A stretch of 64,000 nucleotides of DNA, from NCBI RefSeq assembly GCF_002443255.2, contig NW_019211454.1:13800481-13864480 (forward strand), written 5' to 3'. The notes beneath the pieces are model-generated. The model was not told the DNA's origin, made no database searches, and saw only the letters and a list, made by a program, of their open reading frames with translations. Made by a program: the position numbers and the translations under genes. Within the stretch, counting starts at the first letter, position 1. Each line of letters opens with the position of its first letter. The DNA is from Varroa destructor (lineage: Eukaryota > Arthropoda > Arachnida > Mesostigmata > Varroidae). Below are positions 26,601 to 39,600 of the stretch, one piece after another.

Positions 26601-29600
26601 TTTGCTTGCCGTTGTTGTTGTTCCTGTTAGCGACTTCAACGACTTAAGCGGCTTAGGCTTAAGCGGGCATGTTTGCGACAGTGACAACTTCCGCGAATTC
26701 GAATTTCTGTTGTTTTTTTCTGCAGTCATTAAGCTGGCAAACGCGCTACCGCCTTTGCTAATGCCGCTTGCTCTTCTCGAGCAAACGGCCGACGACGAAA
26801 ACAAACCTGTGACGGCTATTTCTGGTTTCCTTGTGGTTCGCTATCTGTCTGTGCGCGTGTATATGTATATGTCTGCACGCAGCAACAATGCGCGTACTAT
26901 CCTCACGATAGACCGCTCGATCATTTGCCGTTGCCGTCGATCCAGTCGCGCGCTTTGTTGTTTGGAAAACTGGCGGTGCTACTGAAGTTCAAATAATAAT
27001 AATTGTCGTGTCGCCTACCTACATAGAAGCCGCTGATGATGTCTTTTTTTCCGCTGGTACTGTCGTGGCCGACAAGGTACGTACGTGCAGTGATAGGCCG
27101 CATTCAGCGTCCGTATTATCATCATGTTGCCTAGTGCTTGGCCGTTCGTGGCAGAACAGCTGCTGCTGGCGGCGCGGTAACCGCTGAAAATTAGTACCTC
27201 TAATTGTATTGTACCTATTTCGGTGTTGCTTCTCGGAGGAAACCGTTCAGCAGTGATGCGGTATTACGTAGTATCCTGTTGTTATTATTGTTGTCGTTGC
27301 CAGTTAGCTTGATTGCTAATTGTGCGCAGTGTTTCCTAGACCGCATGGATTTCCCGACCGACCGGCCTTCCGGGACAGCTGGTTGCATTGATCTGTTCTG
27401 TTCTGTTGCTTACTTAGCGCACCGAATAGCGAGCCGATGTAGAGCCGATTTGTAACGCTTAGCGTCACCTTGGAGGCCTTGGGTACTTTACGGATAACAT
27501 CAGTGTGTCTGCATAAATATTGTAAATATATTAGAAGATTTATTTTGTATTTGGCAGTAGTCAGGGAGCTTACGTTTCTCACGCAACTACGCCCGAAGCA
27601 GCGATCTGGCGTAAGCGAATCGTTGCGCCCATCTAAAGTATTACGGGTCCTATAAGTTCATCGAATGATTTTGTTCAGTAATGACATAAATATAGCGTTA
27701 GTGAAACATGATGATAAATAAAGTTAATTGGAATTTATCTAACGAATAGTGTATATATACAAGTCCATAAATACGGGTTTAGCGTAGGCGCTAGTATGTA
27801 AAACAGAAAACAGCTACAGATAGTAGTGCGTTCTATAGATGTTTATTGTGTGTCTGTAATAAAGGCATCTGACAGCGTGGTAGAGACCTTCGTATTCTGA
27901 TTGAATGGTTGATTCTTATATAAAGTTAGATATATATATATATATATATATATATGATGAACTTGGCCCCGTAAGGGCTTGCACGGAAGCACCCTGTAGG
28001 CTTTCTGTGTGAGTCATAGTTGTACGTGGACTGATTTTACTGTTCGTGGGAAAACAACGTATCAGTATCATAGCAGGTTTGCATTGAGATTATACCTGCT
28101 ACAGTATAACGACAACGGAACTGCCTCACATATAGTAGAACTTTTGGATATGGCTGGCTGAACAGGTCAGTGATTCGAATCAAAGACACGCGAGAATACT
28201 TCCGCCTACAAATGTTTTAGAAATTGTTTCCAGTCGCAAACTAAGCAAAAAAACGTCAATTAAATCATTCATGTCGTACACCTTTGACGTTTATAGATGC
28301 TAAACATTATCTCATATACCATTTGTCTTAGGTATTTTTTTTGCTCTAACTTCTACTCGATTTTACCTCTTACAGTTTGGCTTCGGAAAAGGACCGCGTT
28401 GAAAAGCTATTAAAAGCCCAATGGGAGGCTCGATTGAATCGAAACAAATTGCAACAGCAGCAGCAGCAGCAGCAGACTCCAGCTACGATGGGATCATGCC
28501 CCTATCCGCCGGCTGGTTTAAGTAGCAACAATCCTGGGAACTCCAAAACATTTCAGCAAGATGGAAGCAGCAAAGGACTTTTGGGGATGATGCAGACCAC
28601 CTCAAATTCTGCGAGCCTAACAACTCCAGCAAAAAGTAGTGGCCCTGTTTCGATCAAAGATGTGATGGCAGCTGTCGGAAATACATCGCGTAAAGATACA
28701 CAAACAAGCCAAACATTCTCTTCATTGGGATCGGTAGCTGTGACACAGAGTCCGGCTTCTGCTGGATCTGGACGCCCCCGAATACATCCTCGACCATTGC
28801 TGCGCGAGCCCCGACTATGTCTCGATAAAAAGCAGCGCTGTGTTATCTGTAGCGTCGAAAAAGGCGCTGCTGGTCACCTCTTACAGGAGTACGACCAGCT
28901 AATCTGTAAAGTATGCTTCCGTTTTTTCTCCAAGTTTGTTCGTGTTCCTCTTCACCTAAGGTAAGTCTTAGATTTAGCGAATCTGATATAGAATACGAAT
29001 GTTAGTTGTTTCACTCACATCGGCTCGTAACCTTGCTAGACAGTGGGCTAGGTGCTACGTTTGTCCGAACATGTGCCATATTTACATAGGGCTCACCAGA
29101 ACAACAATCAACGAATCCAGCATTTGCTATTCAGTGGTTACTGACTATTAAATTATTCGACCCGACTCAATCATTGACATGTGTCCTGTTATATTTATGG
29201 CTGTCCCGCGCCTTAATTCTAGGTGTAATGGTGAAACCCTGGGCAACTGCCAGCTCCTCGTGGCGCCGAGGTGCCGCGCTTGCTGGGCGCAATCGTGCGT
29301 GCGAAACCTACAATTCGATGGGGCGGTGAAAAGCAAACTTCAGAACTTTCTACATGAAAAGAAGGAGGATCAACTACAGAAGCCGCAAGCGCAGCGGGTG
29401 GTACAGCAGCCACTCTATCCAAAGTCGCAACAGTCAGCCGCCGAGAAAAGTCACCATCACTTACAACAGCATCAATACAATAGCGCTCAACACCCACATC
29501 AGCATCAACATGGCCAACAACAGCATCAGCCACAGCAACAACAACCAACAGCCCAAAATTTACCTTCTTTACCTCCTGGCATCAGTGCCAACGTTGTTAA

Positions 29601-32600
29601 CGAGCCCCGAGTGACACAGCAGCCAGAATCTCGCATTTCCGGTATTTTCAAGGAGCCTCGGCCTTTTCCGCTTCCTTTGTCGGCAGCTCGACGGGAGCAG
29701 GAATTCAGCTTAACGCAGGCATCGCAAAGAAACCTCACTCTTTCGTCAAGGTGCTCGCTGTCAGGGGTTCAAGAGAAGTCAACGAGTGTTCACTCAGCGA
29801 CGATACCTTCGTCATCGTTACACGCAACGTCTTGTAAAATTATAAGTAGTAGCAGCGGTAATAATAACAGCTGCAATTTTAGTGGAAAAAAGGAATCTAT
29901 TGTTGTTAACAATATTCAACGCCCAGTCTCGTTCGCTCAATGTTCTACTAACGAGGGCCGAGACCCAGCGACGACGACAACGACGACAACGACGACGACG
30001 ACAACGACGACGACGACAGCAACAGCAGCAACATCCACAGCCATCGTTGCCGTTAAATTAAAGTCGTCCTCATCGCCAAGAGAGCTACCGAGAGAGAAAG
30101 AAGGTGCGAGAGTCAAGCAGGTGTGTCGAAGGGGCCCAGGCGTCAAAAGAAAAGAGTCCGCGGTCGGAACAAGTTTCAGCGTGGGCCATGAAGGAAATTT
30201 GGCCACTTCTACATCGTCCTCAATGAAGACAGAAGGACTACCACCCCCGCCGCCGAAGACGGGAGCATCTTCGGTATTTGGCTCTATGACTACGATAGCG
30301 ACCGAGCGGTCCGCGTTACGGAAGCATCACTTGGTTAACAAGAAGTCGGCAGCTGGAGCAATGGCACCAACGTCTGCGGTGACATCTGCTATGTCGACGA
30401 TATCCTGCACACTGACAGCTGCAGCAAGCACTGTAGTACAAAGCGAAAGGCATAAAGAGGAGTTTAAGGAACCGCGCCGTGACAATTCGGGCATTGTACT
30501 TAGTCGGAAGGTGGGCTCTATAGTTTTGATCCATTCTTGTTTAATAGATCTAGATGTTTTATTGGGTAAAAGTAAATAGATAGTCGCGCGAATGTGATTC
30601 ATTGAGCTAACTGTAAGTAACCATCCGAATGGAAAGCACGCGTGCGGCTGCGATATTTATAGAGAGGCACTTTTTTGAGTAGCTTCTGCAAGTTATATCT
30701 AGTTGGCACTTGTTTCGGATCCATAAGCCGACTTCCTTGATACTGACGATTTGCTAACGTTGTTTCTATCGTTTCTCTCACTTTGTGCATACAATAGGTT
30801 CGTGCGCCTGTTCGAGCGCATCCGACGAAGCGCTGGGAAAATATGGAGCCTACTCTTGAGTACCCGGGTGTGAAACCGCTGAACTGGAGTTCCCTTGGCG
30901 AGGATCTTTCACGTCTCCTAAATATCGGCCTCCCCGTGATCGTCGCCAATCCCACACAATTACCCAACGTTCTATTATGTTTTGTGTGCGCCTCAAGTGT
31001 CAAACACAACAGCGCTCTATACTGTGCCATGTGCTGTGAGCCGTATCACACGTTTTGCGTACAGATTAAAGAGGTAAGATAATAAGCAACAGTTGTCAAT
31101 TCCGAATGTCTAGTTAATGGTTTCATGAAGAAAGAATCCTAACTTACACTTTCCTTATCAGTGCTTAAGGTTCTTCTTCGTTTTTTTTTGTTGTTGTTTT
31201 GGTGTCGACAGGCGGATAGTGTTAACCCGTTAAGTTGGTTATGCCCAAAATGTCAAGCCTGTACGGGCTGTGGCAAGCGTGATCGCCGCCAGCAGATGCT
31301 CAAATGCAGTAACTGTCGACAGGTGCAACACGCCCGATGCGTACAGCCTGGCTATCCAAACGCGCCAAGTAAACGAAAATCTATATGGACTTGTGTCCGA
31401 TGCATACGCTGCAAGTCGTGTGACACCAACGCTCGAGTGATGTCCGGCTGGAACTTCGATCTGCAACTGTGCGCCGAGTGTGTCTCACTTCGGCAGCGGG
31501 GCAATTTCTGTCCGGTCTGTGAACGCTGCTACGAAGCGGACGATTACGACATCGAGATGGTGGAATGCGCTAGGTGCCGTAAGTGGGTGCATGCCGCGTG
31601 CGAAAACCTCACACCGGATGAATACCATCTTCTTTCAGTTTTACCAGACAGCGACACGTTTACATGCACTCGCTGCGGTGGCCCCGATCAAGCCGGGCAG
31701 AGAAGAGATCTGCTGGCAAAAGCTACCCGAATGCTAAATCACAAATGTGTTCTTGTGCTCAATCGAGTTCATTCGCTGAGTCCGGCCACGATGGCGTTAG
31801 CAGGTGGCGTAATGGATAAAGCGTCAAACAACAGCTACCTATCGCTTAAGGCCTTTTGTCGTGATATCCTGCAGGCGGCCTTGCGTGGGGGTGTCGCAAT
31901 TAAGCCACTCCGTGAAATGCTCCTTAATCTTCTAGGATTCTACTTTCGTGATCTGAACGACATGATTGATCAGCTATTGGTGGTTGTCAGTCCGACGAAG
32001 GATGTGATGAGAGGCGGAGACAAAGACTCAAAACCATTATCGTTACCAATCCTTCCGCCAAGTGCTGATCACCACTATGCTCGTTTGGAGGATGGGCAAC
32101 AACAAGAGATCAAAAAGGAGAATACATTGGTAAATATATATATAAAGATGCTGGTTAATGTGATTTCGTGCGTTTACATTCATGGAACTGTTAAATGCTG
32201 AACAATGGAAGTTAGGTATATGTGAAATTAGTTCAGTGTACCTGGTTGATTTTATATTATATATACTTAAAAGACGTATACCATTTAATTTATATTGTGG
32301 TTGTTGTTTTTCAGAGCGACTCACTCGAATGTGACCAGTTTCGGGAAGATGGTCGTTTATGTTCATTTTGTGGTTCACGAGGCGACGATGCCGATTGTGC
32401 CGGTCGCCTCCTTTATCTCGGCTGTGACTGCTGGGGTCATGCCAACTGTGTTCTCTGGTCAGCTGAGGTATATCAGGATGCCAATGGATTCTTGCATAAC
32501 GTCTATATGGCAATGGCCCGAGGCCGCTTTCTCAAGTGCGAGCTGTGCTCGGCGAACGGCGCTACGATAGGCTGCTGTGAACGCAACTGCGTCGCTAACT

Positions 32601-33550
32601 ATCATTTCGGCTGTGCACTTCGGGCCGGCGCCGTTTTTTGTCGTGACAAAAGCGTATTCTGTCTCAAGCATTCGCGACTTCAAGGCGGCATCGAGCCTGT
32701 TCGACAGGAAGAGCTGCTAGCATGTGAGCGGCCAATGTATGTGGATCAGACCGAGCTGAAAAACAGTTTAGGCCGACATAAAACGTGGAGCCAAGGAGCA
32801 CGACCAGCATTGGTTCGTGTTTGTATCGGCGGTCTAATCATTGAGGCACTTGGACATATCAAGTTGGCGTCGGACTTCGATCCCGATGTTTTAGTACCGG
32901 TTGATTTTCGTTGTCGTCGAGTGTTTTGGAGTGTCGCCAATGCTGCGAAGCGCGCCGAGTACCGTCTATCCACTCGACAGGTCGACCCAAAATGCTTCAA
33001 CGACCCATTAGCTCACTCGCTAACTGATCACTGCGCTAAACCGATTTCATCAGGTTTTGGTAGGTCCAGGTGGCGTCATATGTCCGTACAGGCATTCTCT
33101 AATCTAGGAAAATAACGTATAATAACATGCATACATATATCCTGGGATGTACGATTATACATTTCCTACTTAAATACTCTATTATACAACACCTTTAAAA
33201 ACATTATTTTTTCATGTTGCAAACACGATTGTTCATTTCACTGTATTCCAGTTTGAGCTGATATTGATTGATTCAATTGGACGTCTTTGTTTTTTATTCA
33301 GATGTTGCCGCTTCATCAATGGTGTCGTACGACGCTGAACGCGAGCTCGACACTCGGCTTCTCGAGGAGCTGTCCCGATGCGTCCATTCATCCAACTCGC
33401 ATATCGACCTTACTGAGTTTCTAGAAAGTGTCACGCGATCTCTTGACCCCGAGTTGGCCAGCGGTCAGCATCAAACCCAAAACCAGTCCCAGCAGCTTCA
33501 TCAATCTAACCATCTTGTTCATCAGCAGCCACAGCAGCAGCAGCAGCAGC

Positions 33551-33581
<31 letters not shown>

Positions 33582-33603
33582 GCAGGACTGTAGTCACCTT
33601 CAA

Positions 33604-33635
<32 letters not shown>

Positions 33636-36600
33636 CGCGCAGGCTCATATTCAACAACAGCATCCAAATCAAACTCAGGTGTCTAGCGATATGTCAAGCG
33701 CTGGCGATTCCGCAAGTGATGCTATTTCGATGGGAGTCGACGTAGCCTCACCCTCACATCAAAACACCTGTTCGCTTGAAAACATCGGAGATCCGACTGG
33801 AGATGTGTCCAGTCACCAACAACCAAGTCATCTTCTTCATAGTCAACAATCTGAGCTAACGTCAGTCAATAGCTTAGAAAACAACACCGCTGCCTGCCTT
33901 TCGCATATGTTAGACCACTCATCGCAGCCTCAGACGCAACACTCTCAGCAGTTGAATCTTGGGGACCACGTGGACCAGGTCTTGCTTGGATCGCCTCATA
34001 ACTGTGAACAGACACACGCTAGCACTATTACTGTGACCCAGCAGCAACCACCGATGGGTCATCAAGCCCAGCTAAGTTCAACCACTCAACAACCGCAAGC
34101 TCATCACTTGAATGGCAATAATCAAGCATCACCTTCGTCTGTAGCTGCAACGACAGTGGCTTCGGCGCAGCAGATGTCGAGTCCATCCCCCCAGCAACCG
34201 CAACAGCAATCGACGACTGCTACCTCTGTAACGGCTGTTTCAACAGGTATGGCATCCTCCATGCAGACTCCGATATCGGCTGTGGCTACCACCGACGGAA
34301 ACCAGCAACATCAACCCCAACATGCGCATGTATCGCAACATTCAGTTCAACAACAACAACAAACCCAAACGTTGCAGCAGCAGCGGCAGCAGCAGCACGA
34401 CCCAGCCCACTCTGATGCGCTAGCCCAGAGCATAAGTACATCGACCACAGCGGTAACAACTGGTGGCGTGGGAGTTCTGGGCGCTAGTGGGATCGTCTGT
34501 CCATCGACAGTTGTTACGAGCGGTGGAGCTGTTGCAGCATCTACAGGTGGAGCCGTTCACCATCACCATCATTTTCATCATGGATGTGCTCACGTACGTC
34601 TAGCGCACAGCTGTCTCGGTCATCAGCATCAGCACAACAACGGCAGCGGTAGCAACGGTCCACTTTCAGGTAACTGCGCCCAAGGTGGCGGCAACGGCGA
34701 ACTGGTTGGCATCAGCTGTGTTAACAATCAACAACAATCAACAGCGACCGCAGCGACGGTGGGCGGAAGTCTCCAGCTCACGGAACAAACGACTGGCACT
34801 GTAGCTTCCGCAACGCAGCAACAGCAATCTACAATGGTTCAACAAACAGCACAACCTCAACAACAGCAACAGGCAATGCCTCAGACTGGAGTTACAGCCC
34901 AGCAAGGAAACCTTTTAGCAGCTCCCCTTCAGACGTTGTTAAAGAAGCGGGCTGATGGCACCGTGACGATTTCGGTCGAGCAGCTAAACCAGCTCAATAG
35001 CCACCTTGTGTCGAATAGTCCATTGCTCAGCCATCCGAGTGCCAAGGCTGCGGCAACGCTAATCAGTGCCACAGCTTTTTCAGGAACTGGTGGAGCTGCC
35101 AATACTGCAACGGGAACTACGCTAACAAGTGGTCCCACACATCATGCCGGCGGTGCCACAGCATCTAGTCCTATGCAGGTGTCCGTAAATGGGTTAGCTG
35201 CGCCTACTGCGATACCTTCGGCCGGCGGAACTGGTCCTGGTAATGTCTTGTCCCAACACCAGATCCATCATCACCATCACCACCACCATCACCACCTGCA
35301 TCATCCGACAACGGTGTCGATTCAGCAGCAGTCTACTGCGGGCTCGTCCTCCGTTTCGTCGCTCACAACAACAGCCTCAGCGACAACGACAACGCCAGCT
35401 GCTTCCCCACTACTCTCACCGTCGGGCACTGCGGTCCAACTTCTGCAGCAGGCGAACGGTAACCTGACCCTGCTCAGCCCGAACAACAGCCATTTGCATC
35501 TTCGCAGTGTCGGTATGAGTGACGTACAAGGGGCTCTGTTAAGTCCTACAGGGCTCGCAGGTGTCCCAGGAGTGGTTGCGAGCCAGCTCGTCAACAAAGT
35601 GTCACCTCCTCGGCCGAAAACAATTTTGCCAAAAATGAGCGCCCTTCCGGTGCCTGCGGGGGCTGCTGGGGGTACAGGTGGCACCGCCGCAACTGCGGCG
35701 ACAGCTACAGGCCAAGTGAAAACTACCACCGTTCCTCTAACAAAAGCGAATTTACTTGCCGCAGCCGCAGCTGCTAGCGGTCCGTCGAGTTTGCTGACAT
35801 CGCCGACGATGGCACAAGCCCTCGCTCAGAATCCGCTCGCAGCGACACTAAACGTTCAACAGCAGCACACTGCTGCAGGCCTGTCAGTCCCACAGCTTCT
35901 TGGGTTGGCCCTCCCGCAGCAGAGTAGCGGAAATAACGCGCCTTGCGAAGTGTACGAAGTACCAGGCGGAACGATCATCATACCGAAGAAGGGCGTCGTC
36001 GGTGCAACCACCTCGACGCCAGGCGGGGTTGCCGCGGCCTTGAACCCCCAAGCGGGCGGCCTTAGCTATCTCGGAAGCGTGCCTCTGCTCGGCCAACTAG
36101 GACAGTTAGCTGTCGGCAGTCAACCCTGGCCCCTGGCGGCCCCACCAGCACCAACGATTCAGCTGATTCAAACGCCGACTGGTCAACAGGCGGTACTCCT
36201 TAATCCGTTTCTGCCTACACCGCTTATCTATCCTCAACTTGCTGTACCACAACCAAACCTTCTGCTGCAGCCACAGGGCGGAACCACGTTAGCGCAGTTG
36301 GTAGCCGCTGGTCAACAGGGTGCTCGTGCGGGACTCGTCAACACTCTCGGGGCCCAAGGCGCCCTTCAGATGCTCAATCCGGCACTTATACAGAAGCTTC
36401 AGCAGCAGCAACATACTACGGCACAGCATAAAAGCTCACCGACTGGTCAACTGGCGGCGGGCACTACCAAAATATCAGTGACCACAGCTTCAACAACGGT
36501 AATATGGTTTGGTCTTGTAAAGTTTTAATGGGGAGGCTTTAACGACGTAAGGGTTATCACGTGACAAATGTGGTATAATAATATATATATTTGTTGCTTG

Positions 36601-39600
36601 TTTAGATATTCCCTAGAAGCATAGCGAGCATACATATACAGCGAACATATTGAATGTGAGAGAACATGCTATTAATAAGAGTAATTTAACATTTCGGTAA
36701 CAGTTTATCTAAAATAGATTGAAAATCTATCTAACAGAATGACAGTGTTCGTCCCCCGAGTGGTATGAATAAAAAAATGGCCAATTTTTTTTAGTAATTA
36801 TCATTGCGTTGATTTGCTTTAAGCCATGATGGGTTTTTGTTTCTCACATATTATAGAACCTCGGCTCACCACTGAGTTTGCGTACAAATCAAACTAGCAG
36901 CACGCCAATGCTAGGTACAAGTTCTGCGAGCAGCGGCAGCGGCGGCTCAGGAAGTAATGGGGGACCATCACCATTACCCTGTCTACCTGAGAAAAGCAGT
37001 CCATCCGATGTTGTATCGACTACTACGCAAGACATTGCTGAAGACAAGGCATCGCCTCGTATTGGTCATATTGAATTGGGTACGGATGGTGGAAGCAGTC
37101 CTGCTCAGGAACAACACCAACAGTCGCAAGATACCACGGCACAGATTAACGTCGGACTCCTCGGAGCGCAAGGCGGCTCCGATGGATTGGGACAAACAGG
37201 AAGTGGCGGCCACCTCAGCGGAGGCGGGAGTGCGAGCTCGCAGCCGCATCGGCCTAACTCAATGAACAGCAATAACGACCGCTACCCTGAGCCAGATTCG
37301 TCGACGAATGAACTTCCTCTGATCGAGCGGATGGGCACCTGTTCTCCGTTGTCGTTACCGCCGCCGCAGAGTCCATTCTCGTCCTCGCCGTCGCCGTCGT
37401 CGTCGCCCTGTGACCAGGAAGACGCCGATGCTGAGAGCATCCTTGCCTTACTACAGAAAGCAGCAAACAAAATCATGGATGCGGGGTTGCAAGTCGAGGT
37501 CGCCGACAGTTGCACCGATGACGAGCAGCAAAGTCTATCCGTGCAAATGGACTGTAGCTCACTTAACGCTTCGGCTTCAGTTCCGCCACCTTCAATGCAT
37601 AACCAGCAGCAACAGCAACATTTGCAGCCGTCACAGCAAGAGCAGAATTCGTCGGATCATCAACATTCTCCAGAGATGCTGCATCTACAGCAGCATCAGC
37701 CACAGCAGCTTCAGACACAACAGCAGCAGCAAGTGCAGCAGCACCTTCTGCACCAACAGCAGCAGCAGCAGCAGCAGCAGCAACTCCAGTCCCTGATGAT
37801 GGACCGAGGTCCGCAGCACAATCTCGTGGGATCACAGCACCATCAGACGCAACCACAGCAGACGCCACAGCATTCCCACCAGCAGCCGAGTCTCCAGTCT
37901 CATATTCAACCGCTTCGGCCGCAACAACAACCGGTGATACCACATCAACAAAGCCAGCAGCAGCGACAAGGGCAACTGCAGTTGCACAGCCCTCAGCCAC
38001 TTGGCGGACAGCAGCAGCACCACCACGAGACAGGTGGCACTGGGTCCCAGGAACAACCACAGCATTTAGTAGGCTCACCACAGAGCTGCCCTAGCAGCAT
38101 TATGGGCCTCCACAGCAGTCCGCATAGTCATCACGCACAACAGCAGCAGTCGCAGCAGCACCATCCGCAGGTACTTAACCATCATCATCAACACGGTGTC
38201 GCGGTTCAGAGTAACAGCGGAAATACGAATACTAATTCGAATCATACGACTACTTCCATAACAACAATTCGTCTTCCAATCGAGTGTGGCTCGGCGGTGT
38301 CGGCACAGCATGAACAGCAGCAACAGCAGCAGCAGCTTCAGCAACAAACTCCACAGCAGACACATGAACAGCTTCAATCGCAAATTTCGCTACATGTACC
38401 CACATCGCTACCGGGTTCGAGCGTAGTAATTCAACATGGCGTACAAGCACCTGTCGTTGCCCCATCTACTTCGCCTGCCTCCTCGTCACTTTTGGGAGGA
38501 CCACCGCTCATTAGCGGTGAAGGAACCGGCTTACACCATCAACAACAACAACAACAGCAACAAACGCAACAACTTCAGACTTCTTCATCTCCTGCAGGTA
38601 CCACTGACTCAGAAATCGTCACTATGTTTCCCGTAGTACCGCCGCCTCCTACCATTACAAAATCGTTACCATCAGGCATAAGTGGCGTGGGCAGCGGCAA
38701 CAGCGGAAGCGGCGCGCTCACGCAAACTGTATCGCCTCTAACACTGGTCGACGCCCCTCCCTCGGATCGACCCTATCTCATCTATCGGTTGGAAAGCAGT
38801 GACGGCGCCTACTCGAACGAGTCGCACAATATAAATGCGCTTTGGCGTGATTTGTTTGAACAGTTGCAGCTGGCAAGAACGGCGGCTAATCTCGACCCGT
38901 TACCGATCAATGCTACGGAAATTGACGGGTACGCAATGATGGGGCTGAGGAACGCGCTGGTATGCCATCTCCTCGAGCAGCTACCTGGTGCCGACGAATG
39001 TCGCGTTTACGAAGCTAAGTACCATCGGTGGAGGTCGCTATACAAGAACGCGTCGGGGTGCGCGCGCACCGAGGCATTCGACGGCCAACGCTCGGATCAC
39101 GACATGTTCTCGTGGCTGACATCCTACCATAGACATCCTCCACAGTTTACGTCGGGCAATTCGAGCGGAGGACGTGGCGGTGCTGATCACCATGACATGG
39201 CACCGGCCTGCTCAAAACGGCACACGTCACTTGACCTGCCAGACGCCATGAGGTATCGTCACCTCAAGGACACCGCCAAACAAGTGGCAGGCGTTTATCG
39301 ATCGGGTATTCACGGCAGGGGCCTATATTGCAAAAAGGACATTGCCAAGGGAGAAATGATTATTGGTGAGTAACAAGTGGCTTTTTCGCCGCCCTTTCTA
39401 CCTTCCGTATCATGCATAGGACAGCGAGCGGCTGTAAAGAGAATTCAAAGACAATAAACACATGAATGACTGGCCAGTTTACTAATTGGGCGACCTTTCA
39501 TGCCGGCATTTTCAGAGTATTCGGGCGAGGTGATTAGAAGTACGCTGTGCGATCTTCGCGAGAAGTATTACGAGAGTCGCGGTTTAGGTTGCTATATGTT

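Noticed and set aside
30599..31030. 143-codon minus-strand open frame
   Set aside because: It overlaps the PHD1 exon antisense, and the sense strand has clear zinc ligands and matching splice phases.
35322..35729. 135-codon minus-strand open frame
   Set aside because: Shadow of the Thr/Ser/Ala-rich trx linker, with the same low complexity and no motifs.
37563..38081. 172-codon minus-strand open frame
   Set aside because: It is the mirror of the CAG-rich trx exon and reads as Ala/Val repeats from reversed Gln codons.
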